Source of the DNA: Anastrepha obliqua
Lineage: Eukaryota > Arthropoda > Insecta > Diptera > Tephritidae
DNA length: 64,000 nucleotides
Direction of reading: 5' to 3'
NCBI RefSeq assembly: GCF_027943255.1
Contig: NC_072892.1
Coordinates: 167,712,792 to 167,776,791, forward strand
Positions within the stretch are counted from its first letter, which is position 1; each line of letters starts with the position of its first letter. This document shows positions 56,901-64,000 of this stretch, one piece after another. A program made the position numbers and the translations under genes. Below the pieces are notes generated by a model, which was given only the letters and a program-made list of their open reading frames with translations, was not told where the DNA came from and made no database searches.

Positions 56901-57166
56901 ATGATCCCGTCGAACGATTTGAGTCCTGGGAGGACGAAAAATGTGGTGGGAGTGTCCTTGCCTACAAACTTAAAAAAATATCCACATACTTTTCTGTCTA
57001 CTTTTATGTCGCCACCGGCAGAGGTTACTTTGAATGGCTTTTCCACTGGCACGGTGTTGCGTGCTACGCGTTCACTGATGTAATTTTTGTTTGCCCCCGT
57101 GTCGACTAGAAACTCTAACATACCCTGATCATGCGTAACATATTCTAAATATGGTACGCCAGACAT
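53969..57166 (-). CDS. pol: Errantivirus Pol polyprotein (protease, RT, RNase H, integrase)
   Basis: A 1,065-codon open frame. Domains in order: aspartic protease (LEFLVDTGANKNYIS, about residue 15-30), reverse transcriptase (about 190-430; FTTLDLTSGFHQIP, FVYIDDIIIFS), RNase H (about 490-615; LTTDASDFAIGAVLSQ, IFTDHQPLTF), zinc-binding domain (HxxxH..C-x2-C: AEHKRAHRN, SSCETCKVS) and integrase core (about 800-950; LDIFEI, LVTDNERGLI, SQRSEVNGQVERLHSTL). All catalytic acids are present. It is in the -1 frame relative to gag and overlaps it; the ATG at 57166 lies 5' of the gag stop. No lesions are seen. Confidence 0.95.
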   Translation of the reverse strand: MSGVPYLEYVTHDQGMLEFLVDTGANKNYISERVARNTVPVEKPFKVTSAGGDIKVDRKVCGYFFKFVGKDTPTTFFVLPGLKSFDGIIGDDTLTEVKAVIDRELNVLMLKPNVVLPLKRKIAQQVNKIETNIPLDPNITNLTKNKLYQILNKYETLFGPVDRSMEIQTNVQAEIRTNTGNPIYTKSYPYPVNMREEVEKQIQNLLSEGIIRPSKSPYNSPIWIVPKKSQSDGEKKYRMVIDFKRLNAVTVPDTYPIPDINGTIASLGNAKYFTTLDLTSGFHQIPMKDSDIAKTAFSTMNGKYEFLRLPFGLKNAPSIFQRMIDDVLKEFIGRTCFVYIDDIIIFSKDQDTHLRDIETILHRLLNAGLRVNLEKTQFLKTSVEFLGYIVTSEGILPDPKKVDSIRKMLPPSSLKELKSFLGLTSYYRKFIRDYAKIAKPLTNLTRGEHAQIKATQSKKVPISLDTEALKAFIDLKEILTTSEVLTFPNFDKPFNLTTDASDFAIGAVLSQDYDGKDKPIAFISRSLSTTEEAYATNEKEMLAIVWALDNLRNYLYGAKRIRIFTDHQPLTFSLSNRNYNAKLKRWKSRIEEYNYEIIYKPGKSNVVADALSRLKTQANPLTSISDDDSTGNTVHSAEQDNSDLIPFVEAPINAFRNQLLFGGRLEIFEEPHPGYSRHYLGSEGISEAELIDVLKKKLRPNVINGIKIPEAQLGLLQKVYLENFMQYKIRVAQTMVEDLRDPDRICDIIWAEHKRAHRNATENKKQLLEKYYFPRMNSIIKGYVSSCETCKVSKYDRHPNAPELQKTPIPSRPCEIIHLDIFEIQGEKFLSVIDKFSKFAKLFHLRNKSTLHLKDKIIKLLHYFTTPDILVTDNERGLISPIIQNLLDSLRIKLYRTPSQRSEVNGQVERLHSTLIEIIRCLKIDNPKLRTKELVNIAVDRYNNSIHSVINQKPSEIFFNRAKSSNYQELLEKSRKTNKYLKALLTKKQLDQIKRHNKKRSLPERYDENDVIYVKDKQIKGKQKPVYKKEIVAKDNKVSVTTLSGKKIHKTHIKNVRRRNTYPST

Positions 57167-58443
57167 GAGGCTCCTATGGTAAAATTTACCTGATCCTCCG
57201 TGAGTTGTTCTTTGTTTTCTGTATCCGGGATAACTTCTTTATCTACCGGTATCAGATGGAACAGCTTTTGTTGTTTACTAGCTGTTTGGTTCATGTGTCC
57301 CGTGGAACCTGCACCCCTATTTGCGCCGTCATATGGGGTAAATCTAGTGTTTCGCGACTGGGAAGATGGCTCGTAATTTGATTTTACTAACGCCGACGGA
57401 GTGCTCCGCCAATTTTGCGGTCTTGTTTGCCCTGAATTTGAGTAAGACGGTCTTGGTACTTTCCGGTTGCCGTCTTGCCACGTTCGATTGTTGTTCGGCT
57501 GGCGTGGATGTTGCTGGCCAGAATAGCCTTGGCCATTGTAATCCCGCCTGTTACGGGAGAAGGATGGGGTATCAATAATATTCCCGTCACCTCTATTTGC
57601 TAGAGATGGACGGTGAAATGTATTTCTGCGGTCCGCATTCCGCAACTTCAGGCAAGCAGAGTATGCCTCTGGTAAGGATTTGACATTTTGAACGAGGAGC
57701 AGGGCTGGTAGATCCCCGTTGAGACCTCTAATGAACACATCTAGGGCTCTTCGACGGTGCGCCTCTGTCAGCGCTTCAATTGTCTCCTTATGTGCGTACT
57801 TTTCTGGTTCTATCGTGTTTATCATTAGGGATAACTGTTTTTGGATTTGCGAATAGAAGTCGGATAACCTCTGCCGCCCTTGAGACATTAACGTCAGTTG
57901 CTGTTCCAACGTTTGTAAGTCTCTAGTGTCTGCGTAGTGCAGCGAAAGGGTTTCTTTAATTTTTGCCCAGTCTGAATCGTGGATGTTGTGCGCAAGTAGC
58001 GCAGAATCGGCCGCCCCCCTAATTTTTCCCCTAATATGTCTTAGGATGGCGGTATATATCGGCTTGTGCCGCACAATTTCGTAGTCTTTTATTACTAACT
58101 CTACACTATGCACCCAGGAACCATAGTGTTCCCGTGAACCATCGAATACTTGCAGCTCCTTGACACAGTCCGGAAGCTTGGCCACTTGAGTTAGTTCATC
58201 TTCCGTTCGAGGCGTAACTAGTGGCTCGACTGGTTGTGGCCTGGTGTCCGTGGACTGTCTCCGTACCTCCAGTACTTCCCTCTCTATTCGTTCCAGGTCC
58301 TGTGTAAGGCCTTGCAAGGAGTCATCTCTGTTCGTTGCTTCCACCCTATTGAGACGCTCCTCGAACTTCTTTACCTTACCAAGAATGGCATTCAGAGCGC
58401 CATTCATCTCTGTGAGGGACCTCGAAATCTCGTCGGAGTTCAT
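57145..58443 (-). CDS. gag: Errantivirus Gag
   Basis: 432 codons beginning with an ATG at 58443. N-terminal coiled-coil segment (NAILGKVKKFEERLNRVEAT), central capsid-like region (about residues 95-270; DGSREHYGSWVHSVELVIKD, RRALDVFIRGLNGDLPALLL), and an Arg/Gly/Asn/Gln-rich C-terminal nucleic-acid-binding tail without a CCHC zinc knuckle, as usual for errantiviruses. A heptamer A-AAT-TTT lies in frame at 57187-57181, 36 bases before the stop, with the pol frame open from there on. Confidence 0.93.
   Translation of the reverse strand: MNSDEISRSLTEMNGALNAILGKVKKFEERLNRVEATNRDDSLQGLTQDLERIEREVLEVRRQSTDTRPQPVEPLVTPRTEDELTQVAKLPDCVKELQVFDGSREHYGSWVHSVELVIKDYEIVRHKPIYTAILRHIRGKIRGAADSALLAHNIHDSDWAKIKETLSLHYADTRDLQTLEQQLTLMSQGRQRLSDFYSQIQKQLSLMINTIEPEKYAHKETIEALTEAHRRRALDVFIRGLNGDLPALLLVQNVKSLPEAYSACLKLRNADRRNTFHRPSLANRGDGNIIDTPSFSRNRRDYNGQGYSGQQHPRQPNNNRTWQDGNRKVPRPSYSNSGQTRPQNWRSTPSALVKSNYEPSSQSRNTRFTPYDGANRGAGSTGHMNQTASKQQKLFHLIPVDKEVIPDTENKEQLTEDQVNFTIGASCLAYHI
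57181..57187 (-). promoter_or_regulatory. Candidate -1 ribosomal frameshift heptamer (gag-pol)
   Basis: The minus strand reads GTA-AAT-TTT-ACC in the gag frame, giving A-AAT-TTT, which fits X-XXY-YYZ. The pol frame has no stop between this point and its first ATG at 57166. Slippage here would fuse Gag to Pol. Confidence 0.7.
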
Positions 58444-59000
58444 TTTTTTGAAAATAGAAATATATATAGATAGAATAGATTTGTAAACTTACACAAACCA
58501 ATATTTCATTGGCTTCTTGAAAAAACGGCGGTACCAAATGTTTCCAAATTCAGAGTTCCGTCAATTTTTTTATTTTTTGTTTTTTTTATTTTTTGATTTT
58601 TGGTATGCAAAATAAATCAATGCGATTAACTTTTCCTTTTTTTTCCGAACTTGATTTCTTTTACACGAAATTTGCTGTTGAATTGGCAAATATGCACAAA
58701 AGCACGCACACACACAGCTAAGTATTGCACTTCACAAAGAATGTTTGACTGATTTTACAAGCACCAACTGGCATTCCAACAAAGCTTAATTTTTATCCAA
58801 AAAATGAAAATTCTATTCAAATTTCTTGTTTCAATTCGTTTGTGGCAAACCACGTAAAATTTAGTTCAATTAGCACTTTATGTTACAGCAACTGCCTATG
58901 CCGATTTGTTGTTGACTTCGATTTTGACTCCGTTTTCGAAAATTTTATTATTATTATCGTTTATTTTTTTAAGTCACTTTACACCGACTGCTCGGGCGCC
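58444..59000 (-). promoter_or_regulatory. Errantivirus 5' leader with primer-binding site
   Basis: About 560 bases between the 5' LTR and gag. Adjacent to the LTR is TGGCGCCCGAGCAGTCGG (its first T is the LTR end), a candidate tRNA primer-binding site; TGGCGC begins the primer sites of many retroelements. The rest is AT-rich, with no repeat array. Confidence 0.7.
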
Positions 59001-59423
59001 ACTTAAGCCCTGACCGATAGGGGCTTTGAAAAAATTAAAGTTGCGGTGAACCAACTGTTCACCGATAACATAAAAAACGCGATTTTAGGTTTTCACAAAT
59101 AAATTTTATTCCGCACTAGTTGCGGTTCTGACTCTAACTAAACTTTACAAATTATAATTCTTACCAACTAGCTTCTTAACCTAAGCTAATTCGCCAACGT
59201 TGCAGTTCCCACCACTTGCTGGTATTTCGCAATCGTTGGGTTGCGCGTGTTGGCCAATATGCTGGCCTTGCAATTCCCAAGCATTGGATATTGCAATTGA
59301 TCGCTTGCGCGTGTGTCGCGTCAGCGAAAGTTCTTGTGTGAACTTTAATTGGAGCTATGAACTCACGTGTAGTGCAATGTGATCACAGGGTGCGACGTTG
59401 GGAAGTATAGTGGTGACATAACT
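59001..59423 (-). repeat. 5' LTR of the errantivirus
   Basis: 423 bases, matching the 3' LTR base for base as far as I can read. Next to it is the TACA target duplication at 59424-59427. Confidence 0.95.
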
Positions 59424-59438
59424 TACATTTATGTGGTA

Positions 59439-59986
59439 TAGGGTTGTTCAATAGGTGCGCTTCAACTTTTTTCCGATAGAGAGGGCGAACGACGCAATAT
59501 TTTTTATTTTTCGCTTGTCATTTGTAAACTGCATTAGTATACATTTCAGCATGGAACGCTACACACTTGAGCAACGATTGCAAATCGTGCAAATTTTTTA
59601 TAAAAGTAATCGTTCTGTTGCTGCTACTTTAAGAGCATTACGGCCATTTTACGGTCCATTTAACAAGCCGTCCCGCTTTGGGGTTATGTGAAGTCATTGG
59701 TCTACAGTAACAAGCCGGCGACGATTTGTGAGCTCAGAGCCAATATTGAACGCGAAATTGCTGGGATTTCGGCCGATTTATGCAAAAGAGTGGTCGAAAA
59801 TTGGGTTCAACGATTGGACTTCGTAAAACGTGCACGCGGTGGTCATGCAAAAGAAATCGAATTTCATACTTAAATGTATATGTTCAAGCTCGATAATAAA
59901 AAAAAAAAAATTTGTTCAAAAGTCAAACCGTTTGTGTTTTATTCAAAAAAGTTCAAAAGTTGAAGCGCTCTTACTGAAAAACCCTA
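59439..59986 (+). mobile_element. Mariner-type DD41D deletion derivative, MITE-sized
   Basis: Ends TAGGGTTGTTCAATAGGTGC and, inward from the right, TAGGGTTTTTCAGTAAGAGC, with shared GCTTCAACTTTT. The 0.55-kb interior joins MERYTLEQRLQIVQIFYKSN to LWGYVKSLVYSNKPATICEL and VVENWVQRLDFVKRARGGHA, so the entire catalytic core is deleted. It lies between the errantivirus and an intact mariner. Confidence 0.82.
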
Positions 59987-61264
59987 AAAAGTAAGGTGAA
60001 TTTGAATTGTAAAATGAAAAATCTTTATTTATTCTTGTAAATCAATTTCATCCCCTTCAAAATAATTGCCTCTCGATGAAATACACTTATGCCAACGATT
60101 TTTCCAATCCCCGAAAAATGCCAAATAGTCCATTTCCGGTATAGCCATCAGCACCTTCTTCGATTCAGCTTTTATCTCCTCAATCGACTCGAAACGCGTT
60201 CCCCGGAGTGGTCTCTTGAGTTTTGGGAATAGCCAGAAGTCACACGGAGCCAAATCAGGCGAATACGGTGGTTGCGGAACGATATGCGTGGAATTTTTGG
60301 CGAACTGGTCACGAAGAACGAGTGCAGTGTGAGACGGTGCATTATCGTGATGCAAAAACCAAGAGTTGTTTGCCCATAATTCTGGTCTTTTTAGACGAAT
60401 TGCTTCACGTAAACGACGCATAACGCTCAAATAATATTCCTTATTAACAGTTTGGCCAGGTGGAAGGACCACACCACGAAAATCGAAAAAAACTGTCATT
60501 ATGACATTTATTTTTGAACGACTTTGACGTGCTCTTTTCGGTCTGGCCTCGCCTTTCGCACGATATTCGCTTGATTGGTCGGTTGTTTCTGGGTCGTAAG
60601 CATAAATCCAAGTCTCATCTCCCGTAATGAAGCATTTGAGCTTGTCCTGATAGTCTGAAAGCATTGTTTCGCACACATCAACGCGACGACTTTTTTCCAA
60701 GAAATTGAGAGTTTTCGGTACCAAACGAGATTTGACTTTTCGTAGGCCCAAATGGTCTTTCAAAATGGTTTTCACAGATCCTTCTGATATTCCGATCATA
60801 TCAGTAAGGTCTTTAACAGTCAACCAACGATTTTTGAGCACTAACTCCTTCACCTTATTGACGTGTTGGTCATCTGTTGACGTCGATGGTCGCCCGGAGC
60901 GCTCCAAGTCATCAACACGTTCTCGACCCTCTTTGAAGTCTTTGTACCCCTTATAAACATTTTTCTGCGACATGGTCGAATCACCAAATGCCTTCTGCAA
61001 CATGCTAAACGTTTCCGCAGCCGAAATTTCCTTCCGCAAACAAAATTTGATGGCACTTCTCTGCTCAATCAAATCAGACATTGTAAAAATCGAAAAATGC
61101 ACTCTTGGTCGTTTGTTAAACACAAGCGTAAATATATTACTGATAATGACATTCACATGAAAGTTGGCCCAGATGTTATTAACAGTGCTGCCAACTCATG
61201 GAAAAAATAACTAAGCGAAATTTTAATCCCGCGAAGTTTGACAAATAAATTCACCTTACTTTTT
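59987..61264 (-). mobile_element. Mariner DD34D element with intact transposase
   Basis: About 1.28 kb with ends AAAAGTAAGGTGAATTTGAA and, inward from the right, AAAAAGTAAGGTGAATTTAT. TA precedes the left end; the right flank is less clear. It carries a full-length transposase frame. Confidence 0.87.
60029..61081 (-). CDS. Mariner (DD34D) transposase, full-length ORF
   Basis: A 350-residue frame from MSDLIEQRSAIKFCLRKEIS to YFEGDEIDLQE (an upstream ATG at 61156 would add 25 residues but precedes the usual start). Two helix-turn-helix regions (about 10-60 and 85-125, TVKDLTDMIGISEGSVKTIL), first Asp in FITGDETWIYAYD, second in WFLHHDNAPSHTAL, third in YSPDLAPCDFWLFPKLK. 34 residues separate the last two. 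There is no internal stop, so this copy may be functional or recently so. Confidence 0.93.
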   Translation of the reverse strand: MSDLIEQRSAIKFCLRKEISAAETFSMLQKAFGDSTMSQKNVYKGYKDFKEGRERVDDLERSGRPSTSTDDQHVNKVKELVLKNRWLTVKDLTDMIGISEGSVKTILKDHLGLRKVKSRLVPKTLNFLEKSRRVDVCETMLSDYQDKLKCFITGDETWIYAYDPETTDQSSEYRAKGEARPKRARQSRSKINVIMTVFFDFRGVVLPPGQTVNKEYYLSVMRRLREAIRLKRPELWANNSWFLHHDNAPSHTALVLRDQFAKNSTHIVPQPPYSPDLAPCDFWLFPKLKRPLRGTRFESIEEIKAESKKVLMAIPEMDYLAFFGDWKNRWHKCISSRGNYFEGDEIDLQE

Positions 61265-61278
61265 GCCCACAGGTATAT

Positions 61279-62250
61279 ACGAGGTGTGTTCAAAAAGTAT
61301 CGCGAATTTTGAATTTTCGCAGGTTACGTATATTCGAATTTCGGTTTTTTTGTGGCGATATGTTGGTACTCATGTCTTTCACTCATGCCGACGAGTTCGG
61401 CCATTTTGAATGTCAGTTAATTGTTGACAGCTATTTTGCTGACACGTCTTTCGGCTCGTCTTCGATTTTTACCTATTCAAAAAGTTGGATCAAAGAACCT
61501 GTATCAAATTTTGTGTGAAAAACGAAATTAAGTGCGCGGATGCATTCCGAATTGTAACTCAGTGCGGTGTCATACGGAGAAGCTACTAACAACAGACGAA
61601 AAAATTGATGAAGTGTAGAATATGGTATTGGCCAATCGTCGAATCACCGTTAGAGACGTTGCTGAGGACCTAGACATATCGATTGGCTCGTGCCATTCGA
61701 TTTTGTTCAATGATTTGGGCATGAGACGGGTCGTCACAAAATTCGTACCAAAACTGCTCAATTTCGACCAAAAGCAGAATCGCATAAACATTGCTAATGA
61801 GATGTTGGACTCTGTCCGCGACGACCCAAATTTGCTCCAGAGGGTCATAACTGGTGACGAATCGTGGGTTTATGGTTATGACGTGGAAACCAAAGCTCAA
61901 TCATATCAATGAAAGCTGCCGCACGAACCAAGACCGAAAAAAGCGCGCCAAGTTCGGTCGAATGTAAAAGTTTTGCTTACCGTTTTCTTCGATTGCGATT
62001 CTACTGTGAATTTCGAAACTGAAGAGCCCCAGGACGACGCTACGCTACGATTGACGAGATAAAGACGGCATCGAAGGAGGAGCTGAACAAGATAAAAAAA
62101 ATTTATTTTCTGAAGTGCTTTGAAGATTGGAAAAAACGTTGGCACAAGTGCGTGGGGATTACTTTTAAGGGGACAAAAGAGATATTAATGAATAAATAAA
62201 TAATTTTTAAGAAATACAAAATTCGCGATACTTTTTGAACGCACCTCGTA
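61279..62250 (+). mobile_element. Mariner DD34D element, degenerate
   Basis: Ends CGAGGTGTGTTCAAAAAGTA and, inward from the right, CGAGGTGCGTTCAAAAAGTA, flanked by TATA. The transposase is recognisable as VLANRRITVRDVAEDLDISI, RVITGDESWVYGYDVETKAQ, a TGA in place of Trp, then RPKKARQVRSNVKVLLTVFF. The segment with the second and third Asp is deleted. About 970 bp. Confidence 0.88.
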
Positions 62251-64000
62251 TAATAAAATGAATAATATATTGGGATTTATTCGCATCATAAGTGGTTCTT
62301 ATTTTATACCAGCGCAATTCAAAGAGTTAATGAGATATTTGTGAAAACGCCTATTGTTAAGAATTATGATAATTTGTTACTTTTCTAGACTCTTAATAAC
62401 TTTGAGAATTTTTGTGTAAATGATTTTTATTTTTTTGCCACTAATACACAATTAATTTATTATCTTCATGAGGCACAAAGAACCCGCAGAGCAATAAATT
62501 TATGAAATTTCTGACTTTAATAAAGAGTGAATGAGCCTTACAAAGTGGCAACCCGCCTCGGTCTACGAGCGATATTGTTCGCCAGAGTGTCCTTTTCGCT
62601 AGCCACTTTCACAGTCCGCAAACGAATGATGGGCTTAAGCGTACAACACATCCACACATACACACTCGTACAAATGCAGGGACGCAGAAATGTGTGTGTG
62701 TGTGTGTGTGCGTGTTTATGGTCGGTCATATATGGAGCCGCTTACAGTTAATTACTTTGCATTGTTTTGCATTACTCTGCTTACACTATTTATTTGGCGA
62801 TTAAATTTTCCAATTTTACAACTGAACAACGCTGCAGGCGCACTAAGCGCATACAATAAACGCCGTTACGGCTGACCAATGGTCAAGAAACGATAGTGAA
62901 TGTAATCTTGCCCTTTTCTGCCACCCCTTCCAGCGAAGACAATAGCCAATAGGTTTTGCATGCAGTGGCATATCCATCGAAGCGATCGTCTTACGCATAA
63001 AAAGGATAAAGTGAGTTCATTTGCATAGGCTTGTGTGTGTGTATTAGTATATAGTGCACGTATGTGTGAATATGTAAGTGCACGCGTTGATGAAGTCCAG
63101 TGCGGCGGCTGACCTTTTCCAGCTTTCAGCTTTCAGTTTTCAGCTCTAAGCGAAAATGTGCGATTTAATCGCTCGGTGTCGCATTTGATTACTAAACAAA
63201 TATTGCCAGGAGCACGTCGACGTTGAATAGGTACTCGATTGGGAAAATCCTTTGCGCATGAAAGAAGCCGCCGCTGTAAAAGTAAGTTGCATTACATGAG
63301 GTTGAATTCGATTGGTTGAAGTTGACTTGTGGAGACCTGAACCTGATCCTGGTTTGACTTGTTTATGGTGCGTTAAATGTGCGATCGTTGAAATCTCACA
63401 TGAAAATGTGTTGACCACCACGCCTAGATTTCTGTAACAGCGGCATATATGTGTACGTGTATGTATGCATGCAAATGCGTGTGCGAGTGCACCTTCGTCG
63501 TCGATTGCATTTTATTGCTATTTTTGTAACCTTCTCTCTATTGTGCCTTGCTCTGCGCTGCTTGTTTTCCCTTCGCTTTAATTGTTTCACAGTCTTAACC
63601 TTATCTCCTCCGCTGCCTGCATGTGGCTCAATTCACTTTTTGATTAGATTCAATTGAAATACAATAAAGCGCAGAAAAGGTTAAGGACATGATTCCTTAT
63701 GCGCCTTACAACGGTTGATAGGAGCACATCCATGCTGCATTGTTGTTGCTGGTTTAGTTGCAATCGCCGGTTTGCTTGCTTATTAAAGGTGTATCCACTT
63801 AAATCCTATTTGTTCTGGTTGACCAACAGTCAACATTGGCTTTGAGACTAGAAATGTAAGGTAAATAGCCTTTGGCTCCGCTTCTTCCTTTTCTTCCTAT
63901 TAATCCTTTTTGCGTAAAGTAAACAAAGTAATCAGAGTAATAAAAATTCAAATGTTAATATTGCGCAATAAATTTTTTTTTTTCATTGATTGTTAGAAAT
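62251..64000. other. Terminal intergenic region, nothing recognised
   Basis: Moderately AT-rich with a (GT)n tract at 62691-62710 and TTTCAGCTTTCAGTTTTCAG at about 63121-63140. The ORFs are short and overlap on both strands. It may be upstream or intronic DNA of a gene outside the window. Confidence 0.45.

Larger units (their letters stand above)
50632..59423 (-). mobile_element. Gypsy-class errantivirus (LTR retroelement with env), complete
   Basis: An 8.79-kb provirus in minus orientation: 423-bp LTRs at both ends, gag, pol and env frames all open, primer-binding-like sequence next to the 5' LTR (58984-59001) and a purine tract next to the 3' LTR (51055-51072). TACA lies on both sides (50628-50631, 59424-59427), the target duplication usual for this group. 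The LTRs start AGTTATGTC and end GGCTTAAGT on the element's strand. Open frames and apparently identical LTRs point to a recent insertion. It is an insect endogenous element; yoyo of medfly is a related type by my recollection, not by comparison here. Confidence 0.95.

Noticed and set aside
62685..62715. (GT)n tract as a possible regulatory or Z-DNA element
   Set aside because: An ordinary dinucleotide microsatellite; nothing adjacent supports a function.
63146..63421. A 91-codon minus-strand ORF near the window end
   Set aside because: Low similarity to anything known, overlapping ORFs on both strands and no splice or start context.

Overview
The window is nuclear DNA of a higher dipteran, most likely a tephritid fruit fly. 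Its four recognisable host genes have Drosophila-type counterparts and short introns. The repeat load is of tephritid type: many DD41D 'rosa'-type mariners (a subfamily first described from Ceratitis rosa), short retroposons ending in CAA repeats, and an errantivirus. There is no operon structure, CRISPR array, rRNA or recognisable intact tRNA gene. The species call is inference.

Host genes by region. 1.8-9.0 kb (minus): Smg6, the nonsense-mediated-decay endonuclease. I could trace 14 coding exons with consistent phases; a 3.2-kb intron is filled by an A-rich degenerate tandem array with a mariner inside. 11.4-12.5 kb (plus): a three-exon gene matching the N-terminal half of WDR91 but ending before any WD repeat. 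14.7-23.3 kb (minus): Hr96, an NR1J nuclear receptor with five coding exons and a 5.8-kb intron packed with transposons. 24.06-24.41 kb (plus): a small coiled-coil protein of UPF0449 type, head-to-head with Hr96. 27.1-29.5 kb (minus): CD98hc (4F2 heavy chain), including a 12-base microexon. One orphan candidate exon lies at 43.24-43.46 kb.

From about 30 kb to 62 kb the sequence is almost entirely nested mobile elements: seven DD41D mariners with different terminal repeats (one with an intact ORF at 32.2-33.2 kb); DD34D mariners (one intact at 60.0-61.1 kb); two Tc1-like DD34E relics; three Harbinger-type elements, one inserted inside another; non-LTR reverse transcriptase remnants; several non-autonomous inverted-repeat elements; a deleted Transib/RAG1-related transposon with 36-bp termini and a CAACG target duplication at 47.9-49.9 kb; and an 8.8-kb gypsy-class errantivirus with gag, pol and env, apparently identical 423-bp LTRs and a TACA duplication at 50.6-59.4 kb.

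The most unusual items are: (1) a roughly 130-bp retroposon in six copies, four with target-site duplications, that folds into several paired stems and shares its CAA-rich 3' tail with a Jockey-like LINE; (2) the Transib/RAG1-like relic; (3) an eight-unit tandem array between pol and env of the errantivirus; and (4) nine 14-residue repeats in the Hr96 hinge. The last 1.7 kb and several intergenic stretches hold nothing I can identify.
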